From: Prauserella flavalba
Lineage (GTDB): Bacteria > Actinomycetota > Actinomycetes > Mycobacteriales > Pseudonocardiaceae
Assembly (NCBI RefSeq): GCF_003202235.1
Contig: NZ_MASU01000008.1
Location: 248,001 to 312,000 of the forward strand
DNA: 64,000 nt
Reading direction: 5' to 3'
Of the stretch, positions 24,087 through 32,178 are shown in pieces. Under the pieces are notes generated by a model, which worked only from the letters and a program-made list of their open reading frames with translations, searched no databases and was not told where the DNA came from. Made by a program: the position numbers and the translations under genes. The number at the start of each line of letters is the position of its first letter. Position 1 is the stretch's first letter.

Positions 24087-25052
24087 TCAGTAGCGCGTGC
24101 CCTCCGGGGCCGGAAGCGCGTCCAGTTCCGCGAGGTCGGTGTCCGTCAGCGTCAGTGCCGCCGCGGCGGCGTTCTCCTCGAGCCGGGAACGCCTGCGGGT
24201 GCCCGGAATCGGCACCACGTGCTCGCCCTGCGCGAGCGTCCAGGCCAGTGCCACCTGGGCCGCCGTGGCGTCGTGCCGGGCGGCCACGGCCTCGACCCGG
24301 TCCACGATGGCGAGGTTGGCGCGCAGGTTCTCCTCCTGGAACCGCGGCATCCGCGCGCGGAAATCGTCGCGTGCGAACGCGGCCTCGCGGAACCGCCCCG
24401 TCAGGAATCCGCGGCCCAGCGGGGAGAACGGCACGAACGCGGCGTCGTTGCGCACGCACCACGGCAGCGTGGTGGCGAGGTGCTCGCGGGTCCACAGCGA
24501 CAGTTCCGACTGCACGGCCTTGATCGGGTGCACGGCCTGCGCCCGGTCGAGCTGCTCGACGGTGAACTCCGAGACGCCGAGCGCGAGGACCTTGCCCTGG
24601 GCGACCATCTCCGACATGGCGCCGATGCTGTCCTCCACCGGCACCTTCGGGTCGGGGCGGTGCAGGTAGTACAGGTCGACGTGGTCGACCCCGAGCCGTC
24701 GCAGCGAGCCGTCGATGGCCTCGCGCAGGTGCTCGGGCCGCCCGTCCTGCGCCGGCATCGCGGGCGCCCCGTCGTCGGTGAGCCGGACGACGTTGCCGCC
24801 CTTGGTGGCGAGGACGACCTCCTCACGCCTGCCCTTGAGCGCGGCGCCGACCACCTCCTCGTTGGTGAACGGCCCGTACATGTCGGCCGTGTCGACGAAG
24901 TTCACGCCCAGCTCCAACGCCCTGCCGATCACCTCGTCCGGGCCGTCGGCGTCGGCCGTGCTCCCGTACGCCCACGTCATGCCCATGCAGCCGAGGCCGA
25001 TCGCCCCGACCTCGGGTCCGTCCTGCCACAACCGTCGCGTCTGTTCGACCAT
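24087..25052 (-). CDS. Aldo/keto reductase
   Basis: A 321-residue NADPH-dependent oxidoreductase of the aldo/keto reductase superfamily (YajO/AKR13-like). Motifs: GLGCMGMTWAYG near 19-30, the catalytic Asp and Tyr in FVDTADMYGPFTNE (Tyr about 59), Lys in VVLATKGGN, His in YYLHRPDP, SEFTVEQL, and the C-terminal NADP-binding IPGTRRRSRLEENAAA. A TIM-barrel enzyme reducing aldehydes or ketones in the cytoplasm. Upstream is a 16-bp perfect palindrome placed as in MerR-controlled promoters. It precedes the MoxR operon by about 97 nt on the same strand but looks functionally separate. Confidence 0.93.
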   Translation of the reverse strand: MVEQTRRLWQDGPEVGAIGLGCMGMTWAYGSTADADGPDEVIGRALELGVNFVDTADMYGPFTNEEVVGAALKGRREEVVLATKGGNVVRLTDDGAPAMPAQDGRPEHLREAIDGSLRRLGVDHVDLYYLHRPDPKVPVEDSIGAMSEMVAQGKVLALGVSEFTVEQLDRAQAVHPIKAVQSELSLWTREHLATTLPWCVRNDAAFVPFSPLGRGFLTGRFREAAFARDDFRARMPRFQEENLRANLAIVDRVEAVAARHDATAAQVALAWTLAQGEHVVPIPGTRRRSRLEENAAAAALTLTDTDLAELDALPAPEGTRY

Positions 25053-25059
25053 GCCGGCG

Positions 25060-25090
25060 ACGCTACGACCTGGAGCGCGCTCCAGCGCAA
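25060..25090 (-). promoter_or_regulatory. MerR-like promoter of the aldo/keto reductase gene
   Basis: On the minus strand TTGCGC (25090-25085) and TAGCGT (25065-25060) are 19 bp apart, and the perfect palindrome CTGGAGCGCGCTCCAG (25070-25085) occupies the spacer. A long 19-bp spacer with a central dyad is the MerR-family signature. The -35 and -10 boxes are weak and no MerR gene is adjacent, so the regulator would be elsewhere. Confidence 0.45.
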
Positions 25091-25142
25091 GCTCCGTCAG
25101 CCACAGTGGACATTTGCGTATAACGACCTATACGGCTCGGCT

Positions 25143-25823
25143 CTAGTGCGCCGGCGGTGGTCCGTGCCGTTCCGCGGGGCTCCACGCACCGGGAGGAGGC
25201 TGGGACGGCGGGGGTGGCCCCACCGGTGCGGGGAAGCCGTAGCGCGGGGTCACCGCCTCGCTGCGAGCCTTCGGTGTGCGCAGGGCGACGACGGTTCCCG
25301 CGAGGGCGAGCACGAGGGCGCCGCCCAGCAGCCAGGTACCGAGTCCGATGCTCGTGCTGGTGTCGATCCGGAAGGCGCCTCCGCCGTTCTCGCTGGAGCG
25401 GAACGTGTCGATCCAGCTGAGCACCTGCATGAACACGACCCAGCCCGCTCCGGCGAGGAACGCGGTGCCGATGGCCGCGAACAGCCCGGCCGCCCGCCGC
25501 GACACCGCCAGCAGAGTGAGGACGGCGGCCCCGGCGAGCAGCCCGGCCGCCACGGAGAGCGGCAGGCCGTTGGTCGGCACCCCGCCCTCCTGCTGTGGGG
25601 CGTCGGTGTTCACGCCCCACGCCGTGATGGACAGCTCGAAACCGGGCTGGCCCGGCGTCGAGATCCGGCCGGTGAACAACGGCTGGAAGGAGGCGAACGC
25701 CGTGAGCCCCGCGGCGAGCAGGAGCAGCAGCGCGGCGACGAGACCGAGTGAACCACGCCGCCGCCCGCCCGTGTCCGGCCTGGCTCCCGTCGGGTCGGGT
25801 GCGGGCGGTCGCGGGCTGGCCAT
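25143..25823 (-). CDS. Actinobacterial four-helix membrane protein, function unknown
   Basis: A 226-residue protein with a Pro-rich cytoplasmic N terminus, four hydrophobic segments (about 26-48, 88-108, 112-135 and 166-186) and a Pro-rich C-terminal tail (PPPPSQPPPGAW). Between the first two helices lies an exterior loop of about 40 residues. The arrangement is common among uncharacterised actinobacterial membrane proteins. Start ATG 25823 begins the ordered sequence; the long upstream frame runs antisense/out of phase to the ABC ATPase gene. It is 74 nt downstream of that ATPase gene on the same strand but no functional link is visible. Confidence 0.72.
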   Translation of the reverse strand: MASPRPPAPDPTGARPDTGGRRRGSLGLVAALLLLLAAGLTAFASFQPLFTGRISTPGQPGFELSITAWGVNTDAPQQEGGVPTNGLPLSVAAGLLAGAAVLTLLAVSRRAAGLFAAIGTAFLAGAGWVVFMQVLSWIDTFRSSENGGGAFRIDTSTSIGLGTWLLGGALVLALAGTVVALRTPKARSEAVTPRYGFPAPVGPPPPSQPPPGAWSPAERHGPPPAH

Positions 25824-25897
25824 CGGTCCATGCTCCCACCGCGAGCGCCCCGGCAATACCCCCGAACGGCCAGGACAACGGCTGCCGAACCCCCGGC

Positions 25898-26998
25898 TCA
25901 GGCGGTCAGACGCTGACCCGTCTCCGGGTTGAACGTGTGCGCGGCGTCCGGGTCGCGCAGGGTGACCCGGATGGTGTCGCCGAACGACGGCGTGTTCTGG
26001 GTCTCGGTGCGGACGATGAAGCGCTCGTGCCCGCCGCCGATGGCGACCTGGCCGTAGACGTAGGCGTCGGAGCCGAGCACCTCCACCAGCTCCACCTTGA
26101 GCTCCAGCGCGGGCTCGCCCGCGTCGGCGGGGCGCAGGCCCTCCGGCCGGATGCCGACGGTCACCTCGCTCAGCTCGCTCGCCTCCCGGCCGCTCAGCAG
26201 CTCGCGCGCGATCGGCACGGTCAGGCCGTCGAGCTTCGCGCCCTCCGCGGTGAGCGGCACGGTGGTCAGGTTCATCGCGGGAGAGCCGATGAACCCGGCG
26301 ACGAACACGTTGCCGGGCCGGTCGTACAGCGCGCGCGGCGTGTCGCACTGCTGCAGCACACCGTTCTTCAGCACCGCGACCCGGTGGCCCATCGTCATGG
26401 CCTCGATCTGGTCGTGGGTCACGTACACCGTGGTGGTGCCCAGCCTGCTCTGCAGCGCGGTGATGTTGGCACGCGTCTCCACGCGCAGTTTCGCGTCCAG
26501 GTTGGACAGTGGCTCGTCCATCAGGAACACCGCGGGCTCGCGCACGATCGCGCGGCCCATCGCCACACGCTGGCGCTGGCCGCCGGAGAGGGCCTTCGGC
26601 TTGCGGTCGAGGTAGTCGGTGAGGTCGAGCAGGCGCGCCGCCTCCTTGACGCGCTCGGCGATCTCGGCCTTGCTGATGCGCTTGATCTTCAGCGCGAAGC
26701 CCATGTTCTCGGCGACCGTCATGTGCGGGTACAGCGCGTAGGACTGGAACACCATCGCGATGTCGCGGTTCTTCGGCGACACCTCGGTGACGTCGCGGCC
26801 GCCGATGGTGATGGCGCCCTCGTCGACGTCCTCCAGTCCGGCGAGCATGCGCAGCGCGGTGGACTTGCCCGAGCCCGACGGGCCGACGAGCACGAGGAAC
26901 TCGCCGTCGGCGATGTCGAGTGACAGCCTGTCGACCGCCCGGACCGGGGGGTTGCCGGAGAAGATGCGGGACGCTTCGCGGAAGGACACATCAGCCAT
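25898..26998 (-). CDS. Sugar ABC transporter ATP-binding protein (UgpC/MsmK type)
   Basis: A 366-residue ATPase of the CUT1 carbohydrate importers. Walker A GPSGSGKST (about 43-51), Q loop VFQSYALYPHMTV, signature LSGGQRQRVAMGRA, Walker B AVFLMDEPLSNLDAK, and the H loop VYVTHDQIEAMT precede a C-terminal TOBE/regulatory domain (about 240-366). In actinobacteria such MsmK/MsiK-like ATPases energise several importers at once; no permease or binding protein is adjacent here, supporting a shared role. ATG 26998 is preferred over an in-frame codon two residues upstream. Divergent from a ROK regulator with a palindrome between. Confidence 0.92.
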   Translation of the reverse strand: MADVSFREASRIFSGNPPVRAVDRLSLDIADGEFLVLVGPSGSGKSTALRMLAGLEDVDEGAITIGGRDVTEVSPKNRDIAMVFQSYALYPHMTVAENMGFALKIKRISKAEIAERVKEAARLLDLTDYLDRKPKALSGGQRQRVAMGRAIVREPAVFLMDEPLSNLDAKLRVETRANITALQSRLGTTTVYVTHDQIEAMTMGHRVAVLKNGVLQQCDTPRALYDRPGNVFVAGFIGSPAMNLTTVPLTAEGAKLDGLTVPIARELLSGREASELSEVTVGIRPEGLRPADAGEPALELKVELVEVLGSDAYVYGQVAIGGGHERFIVRTETQNTPSFGDTIRVTLRDPDAAHTFNPETGQRLTA

Positions 26999-27036
26999 GC
27001 GCAACTGTCTAGCCGATCACGGTTCGCGACCGCTAG

Positions 27037-27061
27037 AGTTCGATAGTCCAGTAGACGAACT
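27037..27061. promoter_or_regulatory. Candidate ROK operator (AGTTCG ... CGAACT)
   Basis: An inverted pair AGTTCG (27037-27042) and CGAACT (27056-27061) with a 13-bp spacer lies between the divergent ABC ATPase and ROK genes, 15 bp before the ROK start. The surrounding GATAGTCCAGTAGAC is less GC-rich than the neighbourhood. A dimeric ROK repressor could bind here and silence both promoters; no experimental consensus is available for this protein. Confidence 0.5.
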
Positions 27062-27076
27062 AATTATCGAGGAGCC

Positions 27077-28282
27077 GTGGTGGAGCGCGACGCGCCGGTA
27101 CGCCCAGTCCAGCAGCACCGGCACAACCTCGCGCTGGTCACGCGGCTCGCGGCCCGCCTCGGCCCAGTGTCGAGGGCGCGGCTGGCGCAGGAGAGCGGGC
27201 TGACCAAGTCCACGGTCACGCAGCTGACCGGCGAGCTGCTCGACGGCGGGCTGCTGCGCGAGATCGGCACGGGCCGCTCCGGCGGCCCCGGCCGCCCCGC
27301 CAACCTGCTCGTGCTGAACTCACTGGGGCCTGCCGGGATCGGCCTGCAGATCGAGGCCGACCACGTCGCGGGCTGCCTGCTCGACCTCACCGGCCGCGTC
27401 CGCGACCGCGCGCTGCGCCGCGCCGACGACCTGCGCGGCGACCCGCTGCGCGCGGTCAAGGCGGCCGAGCCCGTGCTGCGCCGGCTGCTGAACACCGCCA
27501 ACAGCACCGACAACGTCGTCGCCGGGGTCGCGGTGGGCCTTCCGGGGCGGATCCGGGACGCGACGGTGGTCCGCGCCGACGGCCTCGGCTGGACGGAGAC
27601 GAACCTGCCGTGGCTCCTCGGCGACCGGCTCACGGCCCTGGGCGCGGGCGGTATCCCGGTGACGGTCGCGGGCAGCCATCCGCTCGCGGCCCGTGCCGAG
27701 CGCTGGTTCGACGGCGAGGACGCCGACGTGCTCGTCTACGTGGGCGGGGAGGACGGACTCGGCGCGGGCGTCCTCGTCGGCGGCGAGGTGCACGCGGGGG
27801 CCCGCGGCGCGGCGGGGGAACTGGGCCACGTGCGTGTCGCCGGGGCGGAGGAGCCGTGCGTGTGCGGTGGGCGCGGCTGTCTCGACGCGGTGGCGGGGCA
27901 GAGCGCGCTGCTGCGGGCCGCCGGGCTGGACGGCCCGGCGAGATCGCGGCTCGCTGGCGGGGAGAGCGGGCTCGCGGGCCTCGTCCGTTCCGGCGAGCCG
28001 GGGGCACTGTCGGCCGCCCGCAGAGCGGCGGCCGCGCTCGGCGAGGTCCTCGGCGGGCTGGTGCCGGCGCTCGACCCGGAGGTCGTGGTGCTGGGCGGGC
28101 ACTTCCCCGCGCTGGGTGAGGACTTCGTGGGCGCGGTGGAGGCGGCGCTGCGGGCCCGCTGCCCCGGCAGCGAGACCCGCGTGCGTGCCTCCCGCCTGCC
28201 CCCGGACGTGGTGGCCAGGGCCGCCGCCACCACGGTCACCGATGCCCTGATCGAGAACCCCGCCGCCTGGTTCGCCGAGTAG
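27077..28282 (+). CDS. ROK-family transcriptional regulator (NagC/XylR-like)
   Basis: A 401-residue regulator. The N-terminal winged helix (about 15-75: RHNLALVTRLAARLGPVSRA, then GLTKSTVTQLTGELLDGGL) precedes a sugar-kinase-like ROK domain with AGVAVGLPGRI, VLVYVGGEDGLGAGVLVGGE, and the zinc-binding CVCGGRGCLD. The ATP-binding DxGxT motif is not preserved, as expected for a regulator. GTG 27077 follows GAGGAG. Divergent to a sugar-importer ATPase gene; likely represses it until a sugar or sugar phosphate binds. Followed by a palindromic repeat. Confidence 0.91.
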   Translation: MVERDAPVRPVQQHRHNLALVTRLAARLGPVSRARLAQESGLTKSTVTQLTGELLDGGLLREIGTGRSGGPGRPANLLVLNSLGPAGIGLQIEADHVAGCLLDLTGRVRDRALRRADDLRGDPLRAVKAAEPVLRRLLNTANSTDNVVAGVAVGLPGRIRDATVVRADGLGWTETNLPWLLGDRLTALGAGGIPVTVAGSHPLAARAERWFDGEDADVLVYVGGEDGLGAGVLVGGEVHAGARGAAGELGHVRVAGAEEPCVCGGRGCLDAVAGQSALLRAAGLDGPARSRLAGGESGLAGLVRSGEPGALSAARRAAAALGEVLGGLVPALDPEVVVLGGHFPALGEDFVGAVEAALRARCPGSETRVRASRLPPDVVARAAATTVTDALIENPAAWFAE

Positions 28283-28294
28283 CCCACCCCAACT

Positions 28295-28347
28295 GCAGTG
28301 AAGGCCACCTTCACTGCGTTCAACGCAGGCAAGGTGGCCTTCACTGC
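28295..28347. repeat. Double GCAGTGAAGG palindromic repeat
   Basis: Two units, 28295-28317 and 28325-28347, are joined by GTTCAAC. The first is a perfect 10+3+10 palindrome; the second has GCAGGCAAGG in its left arm. The layout (two mutually inverted units, 7-nt linker of the form GTTSAAC) equals that at 4071-4123. It lies 12 bp after the ROK stop and 72 bp before the next same-strand gene, fitting a terminator. Confidence 0.85.
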
Positions 28348-28418
28348 GGCGGGCGGGCTGCCAGGATGGGGGGGAGTGACGTCGGCTTTCCTCGCTGGAC
28401 TCGGCTGAAAGGAGCGGC

Positions 28419-30026
28419 ATGGACACCGCGCCCGCGACCATCTACACCGCACGGACCGTGCACGCGCAGGCCGCCGTCCCGGTCGGGGCCTTCCTGGTGA
28501 CCGGCGAGCGCGTCACGGCCGTGGGCTCCCCCTCGGAGCTGCGCGAGGCGTTCCCCTTCGCGCGGGTGCGGGACTTCGGTGACGGCACGATCGTCCCGGG
28601 GTTCAACGACGCCCACATCCACCTCGGACTCACCGCCGAGGACCTGCTGCACCTCGACCTCTCGCACGCCGCTGTGTCCAGTGTGGACGGTCTGCTGAGG
28701 ACGGTCCGGGACGCGGCGGGCTCGGCCGGGCCGGGTGAGTGGGTCCGCGGCGCGCGGTACGACGACGTGAAGACCGGCGTCGTCGGCAGGTGGGAGCTGG
28801 ACGCCGCCGCCGGCGACGTGCCCGTGATCATCACGCACATCGCCGCGCACTGGGGCGTCGCCAACAGCGCCGCGCTCGCGGCGCTCGGCTACCATGACGA
28901 CAGCACACCTCCGCCGGGCGGCGACCTCGGCCGCTACGCCGACGGGCGGCTCGACGGCAGGCTCGTCGAGCGCGCGCTGCTCGACGTGCTGTACCCGGCC
29001 ACGGGCAAGGGCGAGTCGCCGATCCGGCCGAGCACGCAGGACGAGCGCCTCGTCGGTGTGCGCAGGGCTGTCGAGCGCTGGCACGCCGCCGGGCTCACGT
29101 CCATCTGCGACGCGCTCGCCTCGCCCGCCGACATCGCGCTCCTGCGCCGCGCCCGCGACGAGGGGGAGCTGACGCTGCGCACGGGGTTCCTCCTCGCGGT
29201 CGACCACTACGCGAAGGCCGCCGAGCTGGGTGTCGGCAGCGGTTTCGGCGACGACCACCTGCGCATGGTGGGCGTCAAGGGGTTCGTCGACGGCGCGATC
29301 GGCGGCCGTACGTGCCTCCTTTCCGAGCCGTTCTCCGGCACCGCCGACCACGGCCTGCAGATCACCGGCACCGCCGAGCTGCGCGAGCAGATCGCGCGGG
29401 TGCACGCCGACGGCAACCGGATGGGTGTGCACGCCAACGGCGACGCGGCGATCCGCCTGCTGCTCGACGTCTACGAGGAGCTCGCGGCGACGCTGCCGAG
29501 GCCCGGGCTGCGGCACCGGATCGAGCACTGCTCGCTCGTCGACGACGACATCCTGCGCCGGATGAGCGCGCTCGGCGCGATCGCCGTGCCGTTCGCGGGC
29601 TACGCCGCCTACCACGGCGGTGCGCTGGAATCGTGGTACGGAGCGGAAAGAACGGACCGGATGTTCGCACACCGGTCCTTTCTGGACGCGGGGATCACCG
29701 TGGCCGGGTCGTCGGACTACCCGTGCGGGCCGTACCAGCCGTTGCTCGGTCTGCAGAGCATGGTGACCCGCCGCGGCGTCGACGACGGTGCGCTCGTCGG
29801 CGGCGGGCAGTGCGTCAGCGCCGCCGAGGCGCTCGCGGTCTACACCGTCGGCTCGGCCGCGGCGTGCGGCGACGAGGGGCGGAAGGGACGGCTGGCGCCG
29901 GGTTTCCTCGCCGACTTCGTAGTGCTGGACCGCGATCCGCTCACGGCCGAACCGGACACGATCGCGGAGATCGGCGTGCAGCACACCTACGTCGGCGGAC
30001 GTCGCGTGTGGACCCGCGCCGAGTAA
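28419..30026 (+). CDS. Amidohydrolase (YtcJ-like, amidohydrolase_3 family)
   Basis: A 535-residue metal-dependent hydrolase. The metal-site HxH is in PGFNDAHIHLGL (about 66-72), further ligands are in HIAAHWGVANS and VHANGDAAI, and the carboxylated-Lys equivalent may lie in MVGVKGFVDGAIGG; the C terminus returns to the small beta-sandwich with LAPGFLADFVVLDRDPL. YtcJ-like proteins are widespread with mostly unknown substrates (N-substituted formamides for NfdA). GAAAGGAG lies at a good distance before ATG 28419. Cytoplasmic, apparently monocistronic and convergent with the SRPBCC/ArsR pair. Confidence 0.9.
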   Translation: MDTAPATIYTARTVHAQAAVPVGAFLVTGERVTAVGSPSELREAFPFARVRDFGDGTIVPGFNDAHIHLGLTAEDLLHLDLSHAAVSSVDGLLRTVRDAAGSAGPGEWVRGARYDDVKTGVVGRWELDAAAGDVPVIITHIAAHWGVANSAALAALGYHDDSTPPPGGDLGRYADGRLDGRLVERALLDVLYPATGKGESPIRPSTQDERLVGVRRAVERWHAAGLTSICDALASPADIALLRRARDEGELTLRTGFLLAVDHYAKAAELGVGSGFGDDHLRMVGVKGFVDGAIGGRTCLLSEPFSGTADHGLQITGTAELREQIARVHADGNRMGVHANGDAAIRLLLDVYEELAATLPRPGLRHRIEHCSLVDDDILRRMSALGAIAVPFAGYAAYHGGALESWYGAERTDRMFAHRSFLDAGITVAGSSDYPCGPYQPLLGLQSMVTRRGVDDGALVGGGQCVSAAEALAVYTVGSAAACGDEGRKGRLAPGFLADFVVLDRDPLTAEPDTIAEIGVQHTYVGGRRVWTRAE

Positions 30027-30030
30027 CGTC

Positions 30031-30663
30031 CTAAGTGGTCAGGTCGGGCGCGAACTGTGCGAGCGCGACCTTCCTGGCCTGGTCGACCTCGTCCGTGGTC
30101 GCGGTGCCGGAGGCCTCGGCCGCGCTCGCCCACGCACTCACCGAGTGCTGCGAGAACCGTTGCACGTCCGCGGAGTTCTCCCACTCCGCCGGGTCGCCCT
30201 CGGCCTCGCCGCGCACGTAGCGGTCCAGGCCGAGCAGGCTGACGTCCCAGCCGGGGCCGACGTAGAGGGCGCCGGCGCCGCTGCCGGCGATCTCGATGGG
30301 CACCGTGTGCTCCAGCTCGATCACCGTGTCGTCGTTCTCGTCGGAGGCGAGCCGCAGCTCGACGGTGCTGTTCTCGGCGCCCCAGGTCACCTGCAGCAGC
30401 TGAGGGGGCTCGCAGCGCAGGATCTCACCGTCGGCGTTGCCCTCGACCTGGAACTTGCCCCCGGAGTGCAGGTCGCCGCTGACGGGGGAGAACCACCGCG
30501 CGAGGCGCTCCGGTTCGGTCACCGCGTCCCAGACGTCGTCGATCGTGGCGGTGTAGCGGCGGCGCAGCAGGATGCTCACCGTCTCGCCCGATTCACCGCC
30601 CGCTCCCTGTCTCTTCCTGACCTCGCGGTAGACGGTCTTGAGCTGAGTGGCTATGTCGATCAT
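30031..30663 (-). CDS. SRPBCC (AHSA1-like) domain protein
   Basis: A 210-residue protein of the START/SRPBCC superfamily, AHSA1 subgroup: TATIDDVWDAVTEPERLARW, then FSPVSGDLHSGGKFQVEG and LLQVTWG mark the ligand-binding cavity fold (about 30-155). The C-terminal 55 residues are helical and add to the usual domain. The ATG overlaps the ArsR stop by 4 nt. ArsR/SRPBCC pairs are very common in actinobacteria, usually with the SRPBCC protein under control of the ArsR; ligands are unknown. Confidence 0.88.
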   Translation of the reverse strand: MIDIATQLKTVYREVRKRQGAGGESGETVSILLRRRYTATIDDVWDAVTEPERLARWFSPVSGDLHSGGKFQVEGNADGEILRCEPPQLLQVTWGAENSTVELRLASDENDDTVIELEHTVPIEIAGSGAGALYVGPGWDVSLLGLDRYVRGEAEGDPAEWENSADVQRFSQHSVSAWASAAEASGTATTDEVDQARKVALAQFAPDLTT

Positions 30664-31007
30664 GGCTGTTCCGTGCCCTTCTTCCGGCGGTCCCGTTTGC
30701 CTCGTGCGAGTTCGGTGGCCAGCGCGTCGAGATGCTGGTTCCAGAAGCCGCGGAAACGCTCCAGCCACGCGTCGACCTCTTTCAGCCCGGCGGCGTCGAC
30801 GGCGTAGAGCCGGCGGGCGCCCTGAGCCCGGACGGTGGCGAACCCGTTGTCGCGCAGTACCCGCAGGTGCTGGGAGACCGCGGGCTGGGAGATCCCGAAC
30901 TCGTCCTGGATGATGGCCGTGACGGCGCCCGACGTCTGCTCACCGTCGGCGAGCAGCTCCAGGATCCGGCGGCGGACCGGATCGCCCAGTACGTCGAACG
31001 CGTGCAC
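30660..31007 (-). CDS. ArsR-family transcriptional regulator
   Basis: A 115-residue winged-helix repressor: FDVLGDPVRRRILELLADGE, the recognition helix region GISQPAVSQHLRVLRDNGFA and the wing VRAQGARRLYAVDAAGLKE. It lacks the Cys metal sites of ArsR/SmtB, matching the subgroup that pairs with SRPBCC proteins. Start GTG 31007. A perfect CTTATATAAG palindrome 24 bp upstream is the likely autoregulatory operator. Translationally coupled to the downstream SRPBCC gene. Confidence 0.92.
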   Translation of the reverse strand: MHAFDVLGDPVRRRILELLADGEQTSGAVTAIIQDEFGISQPAVSQHLRVLRDNGFATVRAQGARRLYAVDAAGLKEVDAWLERFRGFWNQHLDALATELARGKRDRRKKGTEQP

Positions 31008-31030
31008 GGGACAAATCCTTGCAACGGCCG

Positions 31031-31040
31031 CTTATATAAG
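31031..31040. promoter_or_regulatory. ArsR operator candidate (CTTATATAAG)
   Basis: CTTATATAAG is a perfect 10-bp palindrome and very AT-rich for this genome. On the minus strand TTGACT (31044-31039) overlaps it, so a bound ArsR dimer would cover the -35 region of the ArsR/SRPBCC operon. Confidence 0.6.
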
Positions 31041-31055
31041 TCAAGACTGAAATAT

Positions 31056-31403
31056 TCAGCCCGGTGGCCAGGTCATGCCCCGCCCTCCGAGGACGTGGCA
31101 GTGCGCGTGGAAGACGGTCTGCTGGCCGTCCGCACCGGTGTTGAAGACGAGCCGGTAGCCGGACGCGTCCACCGCGTCGAGTTTGGCGACCTCGCCCGCG
31201 ACGGCCAGTACCTCGCCCGCCAGTGCCGGGTCCGCGCTCGCCAGCGCGGCGGCGTCGGCGTGGTGCTCCTTGGGGATCACCAGCACGTGGGTGGGGGCTT
31301 TGGGGTCGATGTCCCGGAAGGCGAGAACGGTCTCGGTCTCGTGCACCACGGTCGCGGGCAGCGTCCCCTCCACGATGCGGCAGAACAGGCACTCGGTGCT
31401 CAT
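31056..31403 (-). CDS. HIT-family protein (histidine triad nucleotide hydrolase)
   Basis: A 115-residue HIT protein. CLFCRIVEGTLPA near the N terminus supplies the zinc-type Cys pair, THVLVIPKEHHADA is the central strand, and the triad sits in VFHAHCHVLGG (H-x-H-x-H) near residue 98. The length is that of HinT-like purine nucleoside phosphoramidases, which release AMP from AMP-N linkages. ATG 31403 starts MSTECLF; a GTG three codons upstream is possible. Lies 48 nt upstream of the ArsR gene on the same strand but is widely conserved on its own. Confidence 0.93.
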   Translation of the reverse strand: MSTECLFCRIVEGTLPATVVHETETVLAFRDIDPKAPTHVLVIPKEHHADAAALASADPALAGEVLAVAGEVAKLDAVDASGYRLVFNTGADGQQTVFHAHCHVLGGRGMTWPPG

Positions 31404-31659
31404 TGTGCTCACTGTATGCCAATCGTCCGGGTGGCGCGGGGAAATCGGCGGCAGATCGCAACTTGCGGTTGTCGTGTTTCGCCATCACGGACCGTGACCG
31501 GCGCTCACCGCAACGGCGACGTTGATTTTCGTCCCGGCCGGTTTTCACCGGTGCCGCCGCCGTTTCGCCGGCCGGACGTCATTCGTCGCGGTAATGCCCC
31601 GGATATGCGACAGGACGCCGGTTGCCCGCGACGTCCTGCCATTACCTGAAACGACGGTT

Positions 31660-32010
31660 TCAGTTGCGCCGGTGATAGGCCTCGGTGACCTCGGACGGAA
31701 TGCGCCCACGCTCGGAAATGTCGAAACCGTTCTTGCGGGCCCAGGCTCGAATCGCCTGATTCTGCTCACGGTCGGCCGACGACGAGCGGCCCGGCGCCTG
31801 TCCGTTCGCCCGCCTGCCCTGCGTACGCTTGCGGCCCCCCGCGCGGCGCGCGTGCTCGATGTACTGCGCCAGCGTGTCGCGAAGCTCCTCGGCATTCTCC
31901 GAGGAGAGGTCGATCTCGTAGTTGACGCCGTCCAGACCGAACTCGATGGTCTCGTCGGCCTCGGAACCGTCGAGATCGTCCACGAGGGAGACAAGAACCT
32001 GCTGAGCCAC
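31660..32010 (-). CDS. lsr2: Lsr2 nucleoid-associated protein
   Basis: A 116-residue Lsr2, the actinobacterial H-NS-like silencer. N-terminal oligomerisation domain [20 protein letters not shown] (about 5-24) and [20 protein letters not shown], a flexible basic linker (about 56-80), and the C-terminal DNA-binding domain with [20 protein letters not shown]; the AT-hook-like RGR is residues 101-103. GTG 32010 follows AGGAGG by 6 nt. It binds the minor groove of AT-rich DNA, silencing acquired genes. The 168-bp upstream region contains one of the more AT-rich patches of the window (GATTATAA near 32101), possibly an autoregulatory site. Confidence 0.96.
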   Translation of the reverse strand: MAQQVLVSLVDDLDGSEADETIEFGLDGVNYEIDLSSENAEELRDTLAQYIEHARRAGGRKRTQGRRANGQAPGRSSSADREQNQAIRAWARKNGFDISERGRIPSEVTEAYHRRN

Positions 32011-32178
32011 TGTTCCTCCTGCTTTGCCCGGACAATGCAAATGTGAATTGCCTTACCAGCCGGAAGTGTACCGGATACCGCCGGCCCGGGAACACGTTCC
32101 CGATTATAACGGTCTGTGTTCGCACTAACCCCGGATAGGAGAAAGCAACTCCACTAGCCGGTAGACGCGCAAATGCGG

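Noticed and set aside
22815-25751. A 978-codon open frame on the plus strand
   Set aside because: Antisense to MoxR, the small secreted protein, the aldo/keto reductase and the membrane protein; no domain and no ribosome site.
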